A stretch of 64,000 bases of DNA, from contig JAPTOF010000010.1 of assembly GCA_028554755.1 (NCBI GenBank), positions 8,840,001-8,904,000 of the forward strand, read 5' to 3'. Both the position numbers and the translations under genes were made by a program. The stretch comes from Cordia subcordata (lineage: Eukaryota > Streptophyta > Magnoliopsida > Boraginales > Cordiaceae). Every line of letters starts with the position of its first letter. The first letter of the stretch is position 1. Below the pieces are notes generated by a model. The model was not told where the DNA came from. It saw only the letters and a program-made list of their open reading frames with translations, and did no database searches. Positions 10,790 through 21,805 of this stretch are shown here, piece after piece.

Positions 10790-12306
10790 TAGTCCCATGG
10801 TGGACAACCTGCAGTATGGTGATTCCGCAGTACCATGTCATGTACATCCTTAATGCATATAGATTAGGCTAGTCTCCCAACTCAATCTCCACAAGAGTGT
10901 CTCGCCAATCTTGCTACATGTCAAGAGCAACCTGAAATTCAGCATCTGATATCTTATTATTCTCGTCCCCATGCTGCTACCACACAGGTGGATTCGAAGG
11001 GATGGTCTTCCGCATTCCGAACCGCCAAAGTACACGGTCAAGATGATGCCACTCTACAATCTTGTAAACAATAAGGGGTATACGTGCCCTCTATACATCA
11101 ATATTCTCTTGACAGTACAGTGGCAAATCTTCTATCGAGTCGTCAAATGGCCTCCATATAAACTGTGAACAAAAAATCAAGTAAGAGTTAGTTCAGTGTT
11201 GACAAGCGATAAAAATAAAAAACATAGATTAAAAATAATTAAATTTATCAAACCTCACCGGGCTGCAAATGATCTATAATGTCCCAACATGCAACCAAAC
11301 CCGCCTTCGCTGCAGCCCAACTTAATTCTTTCTTCACATAAAACTTGTGACCCCGTGGAATGCCAAGCAACACGTGCTCGGGGTCAAAGGCATACCCATC
11401 CATTTCCCTATGCCTATCTGTCTGCTCCAACAATGTAGGCCTAAATGTCGTGAACCTGTTCCATGCGAAAAACTGCATCGCGAGAGCCAACATTAATATA
11501 AGAAAGTACAGATTTTCAACGTTTAGTAAAAACAAAGAGATTACTAAAATTAATACCTGAATGAGTGTCACGACACCGAAGATGCCCCTACAATCACGGC
11601 AGCAAGCCTTACAAAGCCAGTTATACAAATACGCTAACACTGTTGCCCCCTAGATATATCTCCTAATATGATCAAATTTATTAGAAGGTTCAACCGATAT
11701 AAGTCGCCCTTATTGCCAGTCTTATTTGAAAATGTGGTAATGTGTAAACAAAAAAAATCCACAAACATACCCAGTGACAAGCCTAATCCAGAGTGGGATT
11801 AACGTGAGTACCTTTTGCCAACTACTGCTCCCTTAGATAAGATATGTTAATCTCATTTCTTGTGATCCTATTCATGTCTACATCAATTACCCCCATATGC
11901 TGCTGAATAAGATCAACTTACTCCTCCGAACTCCAAAAAGTCGTGTCTAGCTCCGGGACAACTGTACTAACAACTGGAAGGCCCCAATATATGGCAATAT
12001 CCTAGAAGGTGATCATGGCCTCTCTTACAAGCAAATGAAACATGTGTGTCTTTGGCCACCACCTTTCAATCAGCGTTGAAACAAGTGCCTTGTCAGTTGA
12101 TGGAATCGCACAACGTGACATCCATAAAATCTAGCTATGGCCAAAGCAGATTGTATAGCTAGGTGTTCCGGGTAATGGAATTAATGTCTGTCATTCTGAT
12201 AGATTTTTTGGTCCTCTAAATGCTGGGGTGACGATAAATAATGCACTCGGTAGTTAGTGTAATAGCACAACACTAAATCATCGCTTGGGCTCAGTCTACC
12301 AACCAT
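10790..12306 (-). pseudogene. plant mobile domain (PMD) gene in MULE-A, decayed
   Basis: Runs on - from ATG at 12304-12306 (product starts MVGRLSPSDDLVLCYY), equivalent to MAHRPAPSDSSVLCYY in MULE-B. The same exon order is seen: the N-terminal block, then a block at 11640-11560 reading LYNWLCKACCRDCRG, an intron of about 80 bp read through at 11555-11475, the exon starting FFAWNRF, a second intron near 11255-11170, and an exon from 11165 containing IWRPFDDS and WHHLDRVLWRFGMR. A stop follows codon 41 and others occur, so it is not translatable as it stands. PMD proteins (MAIN/MAIL family) are nuclear and act in gene expression and transposon silencing in Arabidopsis; many plant transposons carry relatives. 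Confidence 0.7.
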
Positions 12307-13704
12307 AGATCCTACAACTATAAAAATTTACGTTTCACCTAAAGTTTTCATCGATCAATTCCTAAACTATAATATTCAAATAAATTTTTTATACTATTAT
12401 AGAAATTTTCACTACAAACCTTAGATTCCTAAATTTTTATAGCTTCAATTCCTAAACAAAATTTTCTTCATATGTGATTAAATTCAACTACTAAACTAAA
12501 TTAAGTTTCTAAACTACAATATTCTAAACTGTAATATTTAAATACATTCAACCTATAATATTCAAATAAATTAAAATTGAAACTACTATAGAAAAACTAT
12601 ATTAATTTTCTAAACTATAATATTCAAATAAAATCTATTGAATATATTTAAACTCAAACTATGTGGGAAAACTAGATTAGTAATTTTCTAAACTATAATA
12701 TTCAAATAAATTATATTAACTATGCATAAATTTCTTCAATTCTTAATACTCATATCTTATTATTAATTGGAATAGTTTGAACATATATGCACAATAATTA
12801 ATATATCACATAATTTTAACAATTCAATAATTAAATAATTAATCAAAACAAAAGATTAAAATCCTAAATCCATATTATTTATATAACTACTACATTAATT
12901 TTCTAATATTCATAAGTTTAGATTACCAAAATTAACTGAAAACTAAACGTAACTAATAAAACAACAAATATAATCAATTAAAACATAACACAACAACAAT
13001 CTAATTAAGTAAATTTAACTAATAAAATAACATATAAATTTAACTACAATATATCATAAAATTATAAGCAACATATATAACTTATAAAATATAGCATATA
13101 AACAGTAATACATAATAAAAAACTAAAAAAAATTACAAAATAGAGGCAAATTCTAGGATATAGAGCTTTTTTTTTTTTTTTATAGATTTTCGATTTAGGT
13201 GGAAGGGTTTTAGGAGAGATTAAGAGAGGATGAGAGGGGAAGAAGAATAGGGAGGGGGTTCGGCTGGGCAGATAAATAGGCCGAATTCGAACTCCTAGAG
13301 TTCAACCGCTTCCCTCTCGAATTTTCAAAATTCAAATTTGAATTTCAAAAATTCAATACAAATTTCTAGAATTCGAAATTGAATTCCCAGAATTCGAATG
13401 CATTAATCTCGTCATTATTCTCTGATCCACGTTTGAGTTTCTGACGAAAGTTGGACGAACAGTTACCTTGGAATTCCAAGAATTCGAGCGAGAATTCTTG
13501 GATGATTTCAAAAAGGCAAGTTTTGAAGTTGCATTGCAAATCAAGTTACTTTTGGAATTGATTCCAAAAAGTGGGCTAAAAAAAGAAATTCTTTTTATGT
13601 CTTCAAGGAATTAAAGTGGAGGACCCACGACTTTTCATTGTTTTCCTTGGCTTATGGAGTAATCCACGACTACGTTAACATGTAGATTTGCAAAAACGGA
13701 TACC

Positions 13705-13995
13705 AGTCCCAAGCATGTCCAAGCGATAAAAGTTGGAGACGGATACAACTCATGACACAGGTTCGAATCTAGTCCCCCATGCTATGTTGAGTGCCCTTGA
13801 CTTAACTGGTGAATATTATAGGGAATATACTGTACATTCGAAATTTATCAGTTGGTCATTAGATTTTGCTAGCTGTACTGGTGATCGAGATCTGCTAACT
13901 AAATTTTCTTTATCTTAAAGGGCAAAAAAAGAGCCAGGTGTAACAGTGACCGGGCTTCGCCCACTGAATTTACCTTATCGCAAGGAAAAAAAAAA
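13705..13995 (+). mobile_element. tRNA-derived SINE, copy 2
   Basis: Contains a box B-like GGTTCGAATCT at about 13762 and ends in a poly(A) run at 13986-13995. Words such as GACGGATACAACTCATGA and CTTGACTTAACTGG align with the reverse complement of 8270-8494, so the two belong to one family. Box A is weak. Ends approximate. Confidence 0.55.
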
Positions 13996-14675
13996 TGAAT
14001 ACCATAGGTCTGACTAATAATTGTTTAAATAATTGATAATTATTATAATTTAATTGTTAGTTATTAGAGTAACAAAATATGTTAGATAAAAACTAATTAA
14101 TAAATTAAAATGATATAAAAAGACGTTGATATTATGACATTATCATCATTGGTACAATAACTATGATATTGTTATTACTATTATTGAAATAAAATAATTT
14201 ATTTTATAATTAAATATATTTTTAGTAATATGTTATTATTAAAAGTAGAAAAATGATTTTTTCATAAATTATTCATATCAATATTATAAATATATATTTT
14301 TTAGTAGATTCAAATTTTATTTTGTCTAAGAAAAATAATGAATAGACTAATAAAACCTACACTATTTTTGTATATTTTGTTGTTAATAGAATTTGAAATC
14401 TATTTTTATATTATTTTGGATTTATTTTTGTGAAAAAAGGTAAAAATGTGTGGAGAGATTGAAGAGATCTAGAAATGGTAGAATTGCAGAAGAGAAGAAT
14501 GAAGAGAAGAATGAATTGTCAAACGAAAAGTGAAATGCTAAAACGTTAAAAATTTTAACAATTAACAAAAGTTACTTAGAATGTTAAAAGTAATCTGAAA
14601 ACTATTTCAAACATTATTTTATCAAACAATAATAACTTGAAGAAATAGTGTTTTGACCTAGTGTGTTTGAACTGA

Positions 14676-15745
14676 TCTTATTTAAGATGCTTATCCTATT
14701 GAAATAAAGAGAAATCTTATAACATTTAAGATATCTTATCATGCATCTTATAAAAATTTAAAACAAATCATACTTTTTTTTCAATTTTTATTGTGCTCCA
14801 TAGGGATAGTGTTCCTATGGAGTCATGTACACCATACTTTGTAAATAGTACACTCACACAATAGTAACAGTATATGTGCTCAAAATTCTTATATTATAAG
14901 TTCAAAATATATATATTATATATTCAAAACTCTTAATTAAGCCACAAACATATTTATAATTTTGAAATTAAATTCAAAATTATTAACATGTTTGCAACTT
15001 AATATAAAAATTTGAACATATAATATAAGAATTTTGAGCATGTAATATAAGAGTTTTGAACATAGAGTATAAAATTTATGAGATTATAATTTTTATTTTG
15101 TGAACTTGCTTTTAAACTTTTGAACTTATAATATAAGAATTTTCAACATGTAATATAAGAGTTTTAAACACAAGGTATAATCTATAACTATTTAATATAA
15201 GAGTTTTGAATATAGAGTATAAATTTATGAGATTATAATTTTTATTTTGTGAACTTGCTTTTAAACTTTTGAATTTGTAATACAAGAATTTTGACCGTAG
15301 AATATAAAAATTTTAAACATATAATATAAGAATTTTGAATATGTAATATAAGAGTTTTAAAAATAGAATATAAAATTTATAAAATTATAATTTTTATTTT
15401 GTAAACTTACTTTTAAACTTTTGAACATATAATATAAGAGTTTTGAATATATAATATAAAAATTTTGAACACATATACTGTTACGTACTGTATACATATA
15501 TTGTTCACGCACTGTATGGTGTATAGTGCTCATGCGGAGCACTGTCTATATGGTGCACAGTATAGACACTGTATTTTTTTATCTTATAAGAAATAAGTAA
15601 TCTATTTTTTTTTTTACAACTATTTCATAGGATAACAATCCATTGTTATCTTATTTTTTTGCAAGTATTTCATAGTATGTATTTGATAAGATATCCTAAA
15701 TCTTATAAGATTTCTTTTCATTTCAATAGGATGAGCATATAAGAC
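14676..15745. repeat. fold-back element with internal minisatellite
   Basis: The left arm (TTAAGATGCTTATCCTATTG..., 14691 on) and the right arm (reverse complement reads GCTCATCCTATTG) are inverted copies of about 70 bp. A second inverted pair lies inside, around 14840-14890 and 15470-15530, near ACAGTATATGTG. The centre is made of AATATAAGAATTTTGAA words and three copies of a ~75-bp unit. No TSD could be settled, so the superfamily is unknown. Non-coding. Confidence 0.6.
15051..15426. repeat. three copies of a ~75-bp AT-rich unit
   Basis: Units start with AGAGTTTTGAA/AGAGTTTTAAA, contain AGATTATAATTTTTATTTTG (or a close variant) and end TTTTAAACTTTTGAA. They lie at about 15051-15125, 15201-15274 and 15351-15426, with ATATAAGAATTTTGA filler between them. 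Confidence 0.8.
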
Positions 15746-15773
15746 CATTTGTTTTTGTTGATAAGCTCCAATT

Positions 15774-15905
15774 GCATCATAGGAATTACAAAAAAAAAAA
15801 AAAAAAAAAGCTCTTTCATATACTTACAATTATTATTGCCACTCATCATAGGAATTACCAAAAAAAAAAAAAGCTCTTTCATATACTTACAGTTATTATT
15901 ACCAC
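15774..15905. repeat. ~68-bp tandem duplication around poly(A)
   Basis: CATCATAGGAATTAC, a poly(A) tract, AGCTCTTTCATATACTTAC and an ATTATTGCCAC-like end occur twice in tandem. The A tracts differ in length. Confidence 0.85.
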
Positions 15906-16085
15906 TTCTTTGATTTTGATAGTTTCTGCGATTATATGGATTATACCTATTTATAGAAATACCTTGACAAATTTTGCTCGTTAGTACATAGAGTCCAATA
16001 TGGATATCTTGGGTTGGTCTGAAAATGGGATTCCCAACACCTGGAAACAAAAGATTCATATGAGAAAATATAAGTGAAAAACTAA

Positions 16086-16573
16086 GAGGGTGTTTGGATT
16101 GATTTTTTGAAAAGCTACTTAAAATACTTTTGGCTTTAAGTAGCTTTTTTTTTATATATATTCGACTTTAAGTAGTTACATGTTTGAATAAAAGTTGTAA
16201 TTATGAAAACATATATTTATATGTTTAGTAAATGTGGGTTAACAAGTAACTTGTATTGTTAAAATAACTATTAAGCACATGACAATAGAATTTAAAATGA
16301 TAAGTATAACATAAAAGAGTAAAGACAATTTTGTAATAAATACAAAAAGGTAAGGATAAGATAGTAAATGATTTGGTCAATTTTATTTTTTTTTTAAATT
16401 ACTTAAAGCCATAAAAAGTAAAAACTAAATATGAGAAACTTTTTATTTTTTGGCTTAAAATCACTTTAAAAAAAAGTACCTTTTTTAATTAAAACAAATG
16501 CTTCTATTAATTTAAATTAGATTTTAAGTAAGTTTAATCAAAAAAAAAAAAAAGGGCCAAACCAAACACCCTC
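16086..16573. mobile_element. Tourist-like MITE, 488 bp
   Basis: Ends GAGGGTGTTTGGATTGATTT and, as reverse complement, GAGGGTGTTTGGTTTGGCCC; flanked by TAA at 16083-16085 and 16574-16576. Same end type as the element at 8515-8935. Confidence 0.85.
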
Positions 16574-16951
16574 TAAAAGTTACATAAAAAGTTGTTTTTA
16601 TGTGTTGCCTATATACAGCAGACTCGTTGTAGACGGATTTACGAAATCTCGAACTAAATTAATAAACTTTACCGAGCTGTATTAGGTTTCAAAGTTCTGT
16701 CGACTTTTCTTTTCTTTTCTTTTCTTTTCTTTTTTTTTCTTTCTACAAGAATTGAATCGAACGGAACCCAAAAAGATTATTTTGGACGGCATCTCAATCT
16801 TACTTTCAGATCCGTAATGAGAATCATACTAATGTTGTGTTTAATATAAGCTTATTATAAGATGTTTATTTTATTTGATGTTTATATATGTATATATCTT
16901 GTAAATAGCATATTTATTAAGACTAATGATAATATAATAGCTATTAATACT

Positions 16952-17271
16952 ATGGCTCAACTGCCACTAGAACTCACCAACTCTAACTTCCCTTTTTGGA
17001 GGGCTGAATTTGATGCTTCTCTCTTAGTTGGATACGATATTATGGGTTATTTGGATGGAACTAAACCGTGTCCATCAGCACCGCTTGGTGAAGGAGATAA
17101 TGCAACACAAAATCCAGCTTTCACCACTTGGGTTCGACAAGACAAATTATTGCTCCATGCTATTCTCGCGTCCCTTTCCGAAAATGTCACTCCTTCTCCA
17201 GAGAAGCTTGGTTAAAGCTTCATCGTCTTTTTGCTAACAAATCACGATCTCGTATTATCAAAATAAACCAA
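16952..17271 (+). pseudogene. copia gag N-terminal fragment
   Basis: A frame from ATG at 16952 reads MAQLPLELTNSNFPFWRAEF, then GYLDGTKPCPSAP and TWVRQDKLLLHAILASL. This is the N-terminal gag block typical of plant copia elements. It shifts frame near 17200; the other frame continues with AWLKLHRLFANKSRSRI to about 17271. No LTRs or pol sequence adjoin it, so it is an isolated scrap, with no function expected. Confidence 0.75.
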
Positions 17272-17953
17272 AACTGAAATATGTATTTAGGTCTATTCCG
17301 TTTGGTTTGGTTGAAATCAAAATTAGACAATAAAATAAAAAAAGAAAAAATAAATTGTAGCACGAAAAACATAACAAAACCTAAATTAGTCAACGTCATT
17401 CATTATAATATATCATAAACTATATATAACGAAATCATATACATAATTAAACATATAAATTCTAGGGTTAATTCCATCTAATATCCTTACTGTTTATGAC
17501 TAATGACACTTATTAACCCTATCTTTAAATTTTAACCATTTATTATATCCTTCAACCTCATTCAACATTAAAATACCTCTAACACTGTTAACCATAATTA
17601 TCTAATTAGTAAAATAAGCTCATGATTTTATAGTATCCAAATCTAGAAGGCAAGAAGTCAAATTCAATCACGTAACAAATCTAACCTCAAGGCAAACAGA
17701 ACTCGTGAGGTGAAATCAAAGACATTGTCTATTTTCTTTATTTTTTTCTTTTTTCTTTCCTTTTTTGATTTAAATCGCACATCAATCCAATTCTTCATTC
17801 TTCATAAGATTCCACCAAACCGTCACTTATAAACAAAAAATTAATAATCTCAATTACTAAAATTATTCTCCCAAATTTGTCCTTTTTTACTTTGTCAAGG
17901 TGTGGAAATTTTTCTGTGGTGGTTAATGTGTCTAAACAACAGTGGACTATAAT

Positions 17954-18192
17954 AGAGCTGAAATGAAGGTTCGGAGGATTATGCGGTTGTGTACCCTTTT
18001 CTTGAGAAAATTATTGAACCATTCCCCACCTTCCAAAAAGCCTTTGCTGATAAACTGATAATTCACGATGTGATTTGCGTACGAATATCAGAAGTTTCAA
18101 ACCAAAAGAAAATGATTTGCATGTCTAATTCAGAAGAAGCATCAGACGTGGATGGACTTTTGCATTGGAATCAGGTAGTTTCAATACTTTAG
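17954..18192 (+). CDS. unrecognised ORF inside the 17465-19107 MULE
   Basis: An open stretch reading EDYAVVYPFLEKIIEPFPTF and ending in a TAG at 18190; the first in-frame start candidate is a GTG/TTG near 17989, with no ATG. I do not recognise the protein. It lies between the two MULE inverted repeats in DNA less AT-rich than its surroundings, which is what a captured host exon (Pack-MULE) would look like. It may equally be chance. No function is proposed. Confidence 0.25.
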
Positions 18193-18429
18193 TTAACTAT
18201 GGAAAACGAGAAAAGGAATAGCTATTTTTTTATTATTTTAGGTGCATGGCCTTAATTGATTAAAAGAAAAGCATAAACAAATCACTATTTATTTAAAAGA
18301 AAATTATTTCAGGGATAATTTGGTCTAACAAATTATAACTATTAGTTGTTAATAATTTAGCGATTCATTTTATAACAATAAGTTAAAGAGGGGTAATAAG
18401 TGGTTAAATTCTAAAGATAGGGTTAATAA

Positions 18430-19059
18430 GAGCGAGTTTGGCATTCAGTTAAAAAATTCAATTTTGTTAAAAAACTTTTTCAAAATGAACTTTTAGTCAA
18501 ATAGATTTTTGGTGAAAATAGAAATATGTATGGTTATTTCAATGTGAAATGAACTTTTACTAAATGAGATAATGTTTGGTTTTATATTTGAAAACAATTG
18601 TTAGTTGCATAAATTACTGAAATGGATATTTTGAACTAATATTATTTGCAATCTATAGCATACTATTTTATTCATATTTCGATTTGTTTGAAAAAACTCT
18701 TTAAAAAATTATAATTATAATTCAAAATATTAAAACAAAAATAAAACCATGGATCATTGCAATCTAATGAGAAGCTAAGAATGTCGAATTAAATAAAATA
18801 GGGATAGGACAAAGTGGGGTGGCTATTGGTATAATGAAAAATTAAAGAGGATATTTTTATTCAAAAAATATATTAAAACACCGTTAGCACAAAGGCAAAA
18901 AGAAAAATTAAAAATTTTAATTTCTCCGTTTGGCCTCAAAACTCAGTTGACTTTTAATCAAAACTAACTTTCAGAATGTAAAACCAAACACCCTTGTTTT
19001 TTTAAATAAACTTTTAAATTCTAAAAGTACATTATCTAAAACGGAAACTAAACTGGCTC
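18430..19059. mobile_element. Tourist-like MITE nested in a MULE terminal repeat, 630 bp
   Basis: Ends GAGCGAGTTTGGCATTCAG and (reverse complement) GAGCCAGTTTAGTTTCCG, flanked by TAA at 18427-18429 and 19060-19062. Removing it restores the right inverted repeat of the 17465-19107 element, which shows the insertion order. Confidence 0.8.
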
Positions 19060-19474
19060 TAAGTGTCAATGATAGTAAACATTGAGATTACAAGATGGAA
19101 TTAACGCTAAATTTTAATTAAGTTTGTTATAAATTGAAAGCTCAAGTTAATCCACATAAAACTTCTTTAGTTCTTCTATTTCTTAACTTTTACTATGTAA
19201 AGTACTATTCTATTAATTGATTTTATTTGTTTTTTAACTAACCGAATCCAACTGAATAAATCAAATTACCCAACAAGATAAACCAAACTAAGTACAGTTC
19301 GGTGCGGCTTGGTTTTCCTCCCACGTAACTATGAGCAAAACCAAATTGAAAAGACAATGCAGTCGCCTGCCGGAAGAAGGGAAAACCAACCACAAGCATG
19401 TATGTGGAGTATGATATGGCCACGTGAGCGGCCAGACATGTTCGGAGATTGATGGCATGCTTGGATTGATTTTC

Positions 19475-20058
19475 GGGGAAATTTCTTTTTACCCTAAATT
19501 TGAATTTTTTATGGCAAAAATACTCTGCTTTTAAAATACTTTAAAAAATATTTTTTCGTTAGATTACCTATTAAAACGATAAGTGGCTTACACACAACAA
19601 GTTACCTACCATTTTCAACAGATGACCTACTAAAAATTCGAGCTTTGGTAGGAGTGTTAACCAGGTCACAACTTGCAAGATGAGCTGTCGAGTGTTGAGT
19701 AAAAGAGTAAAAAAAACGACTGATATGATCAATAGAAGTATCTGCCAAAGGATAACGCCCAGCGGGTAGTAGCTTTTGATTGCCAGATAAAAGACCATCT
19801 TCTTTATCTTGTTTACCTCATGACTTACCGTTATATAACAGGCATTTTCGATAGGGCACTTATAGTTTGCAAATTTTGAAATTTGAAAAAATTTAAAAAA
19901 TAAAGTCGCTATCGCCCTTATTGTGTTAAAAATCAAAGCCGTTTAGCGTCTTTATTGCAAACGATAAGTCATCTACTAAAAAGACGTTTTTGAAATAATT
20001 TTAAAAAGTAGGGCAATTTTACCATAAAAATTCAAAATCAGGGTAAAAAAAATTTCCC
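19475..20058. mobile_element. non-autonomous MULE, 584 bp
   Basis: Perfect 9-bp duplication TTGATTTTC at 19466-19474 and 20059-20067. Inverted repeats of about 100 bp begin GGGGAAATTTCTTTTTACCC on the left and GGGAAATTTTTTTTACCC (reverse complement) on the right. A 121-codon ORF on - spans it but resembles nothing and is judged accidental. Confidence 0.85.
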
Positions 20059-20067
20059 TTGATTTTC

Positions 20068-21045
20068 ACATAAAAAATATTTTTTAATGAAAAATGTATT
20101 TTTTAATAAATATTTAACTTAAATTTAAAAATTTTAAAATTTAAAAAAATATTTCAAATTTAATTTTTTAAATAAAAATTAATTTTTAAAAAATATTTTA
20201 CAAAAACAATTAAAAAAGCACTTTCAAAAAATAAGACAATTCAAACAAATACTAATAAGTCAGTCACGAACCTCATCAAAAGAATGGGGGTTCCACGGCT
20301 TTTGCTCTTTCTCTTTTTGTGCGCGCGCGTGTTATTAATTTTTATGATGATATAAATTAGGCTATGATGTCATGGTGAAACAAAAAAGAGAGAGAAAATA
20401 ATTTGATGAATTCTGAATGTCTAATTATTATACAACAAGCAAACAGAGAGAAGTTAAATGGGTTTTACCACCTAAAATTTATGAAAGACAATTCTACCTT
20501 TATGCTAAGTATTGTATGATACACTATGAAAGACTATATAATTTAATCTTAGTGCTAGATATTATCATGATATACAAAATTTAAAAATATTATCATGATA
20601 TAAAAAATTTAAAAATACAAAATACATCGCTAATTTAGTCGTGCTTAAGGTGAAAATTTTTTAATCCTACATTAATGGCCAAATGACCAACTATATATGA
20701 AAGACGCAAAAATAAAATTATTTGATAAAGAAGGAGGTGAAAAAGATACAAAGTATACGGTAGATTAATGATATTATGAAGTTAGTGCATAGGTGAAGTT
20801 TGAGTACAACGATGAAGTATATGACTTTCTTCAATTTGTTCAATGTTTGACCCAAAAAAATTTTGTTCAATGTAAATTTGAAGGTTTAACGTGAGTAAAT
20901 TTAGAAAATTACGGCAGATCATAGGGTCTAAATTTAAAATTGACCAATATCTAGTTGATAAAAAACGTCATAATGGAATGTAATTATTAGTTTTTTTTTT
21001 CTTTGAGTAATTAATGAGTAATATAGACACATGCCCACAATATAC
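20068..21045. other. AT-rich spacer
   Basis: No gene recognised. Contains a short GTGCGCGCGCGTG run near 20321 and a short direct repeat of AATATTATCATGATATAAAA type at 20560-20610. Confidence 0.5.
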
Positions 21046-21050
21046 ATTGT

Positions 21051-21382
21051 TGTTGAATGTGGCATGTATTCTTGGGCAACAAGAATTGCAGATTTCCTTG
21101 TTAGCATATTACCTTATTCGTTTGTTACCTTTTGTAGCACATAATTAATTAGTTGTCTTTTCTGCTTAATAAGTTTAGGAAACCTTTGCACTATAAATAT
21201 GTGGCAATACTCATTATGTTATGTGTGAGAGAGAAACCAAAGTGAGAGCCTTGTAGCATTCGTGATCAATAATAGAATTATTCTCTGCTGCCCATGGACG
21301 TAGGCTTTAAAGCTGAACCACGTAATTCTTGTGTTCGTTATTTCTTCTCGTATTCTTCGTGTTTACATGTTTTTCCCCAACA
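21051..21382 (+). repeat. 5' LTR
   Basis: TGTTGAATGTGGCATG...CCCCAACA. A TATA-like CTATAAATATG lies at about 21191-21201. Confidence 0.95.
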
Positions 21383-21385
21383 AAC

Positions 21386-21397
21386 TAGTATCAGAGC
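21386..21397 (+). promoter_or_regulatory. primer-binding site, one mismatch
   Basis: TAGTATCAGAGC, three bases after the LTR; the usual sequence is TGGTATCAGAGC, so the second base is changed. Confidence 0.8.
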
Positions 21398-21805
21398 TCA
21401 GGTATTAATCCGCCGCTTGAGGGAAAAAGGAAAAATCAAAACTCACTATGAAACCAAAATTTCTCAAACCAAACGGTGCCTAACCAAACAAAGGTCTTTG
21501 TTCAGCGAGGAGTCCTCCAGTGTTGTCTACGTTGAGCGTTGGTGGCTGGAGTGGAAGCTTACGTCGGCAGGTCGTGGTTCGTGTTTGGGTTTGAAACGAA
21601 GAAGATAGAGTTTGCGTGCTCTTGAGATTCTGCTCCAAAGTACGTGTTTAGGGACGGTGTTGACTTTGACCAACAGGTTTGACTTTGACCGGTGTTGACC
21701 AAAGTTGACCAGGGGTGTTCCTAAGGTTTTTCGACGTGCTGAATCCGTTTTTGCAATCCATTGAGCCAAATTCCATCCCGAAGTGTGAGTTTTGTGCAAA
21801 CGAAG

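Larger units (their letters stand above)
9186..13591. mobile_element. MULE-A: Mutator-like element carrying a plant mobile domain gene, 4406 bp
   Basis: Flanked by the 10-bp direct repeat TTTTTATGTC at 9176-9185 and 13592-13601 (9 or 10 bp, one T being ambiguous). Terminal inverted repeats of about 100 bp share, for instance, CACTTTTTGAAATCAACTCC on the left and CACTTTTTGGAATCAATTCC on the right. Inside are the N-terminal part of a MULE transposase (+) and a PMD gene (-), both homologous and in the same order as in MULE-B at 26702. The catalytic part of the transposase is missing, so this is an internally deleted derivative. The subterminal zones are rich in GAATTC/TTCGAA words. Confidence 0.85.
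17465..19107. mobile_element. older MULE with a nested Tourist-like MITE
   Basis: Left end GGGTTAATTCCATCTAATAT and right end (reverse complement) GCGTTAATTCCATCTTGTAA. The inverted repeats continue through GACACTTATTAACCCTATC on both sides, but on the right only after the nested MITE at 18430-19059 is removed. The flanking 9-mers are TAAATTCTA (17456-17464) and TAAATTTTA (19108-19116), 8 of 9 matching. Without the MITE and its extra TAA the element is about 1010 bp. Confidence 0.75.

Noticed and set aside
15718..16059. 113-codon - ORF and 70-codon + ORF with long Lys/Phe runs
   Set aside because: They translate the poly(A) tandem duplication.
19571..19936. 121-codon - strand ORF
   Set aside because: Lies within the non-autonomous MULE 19475-20058; composition hydrophobic/AT-driven and no known motif.
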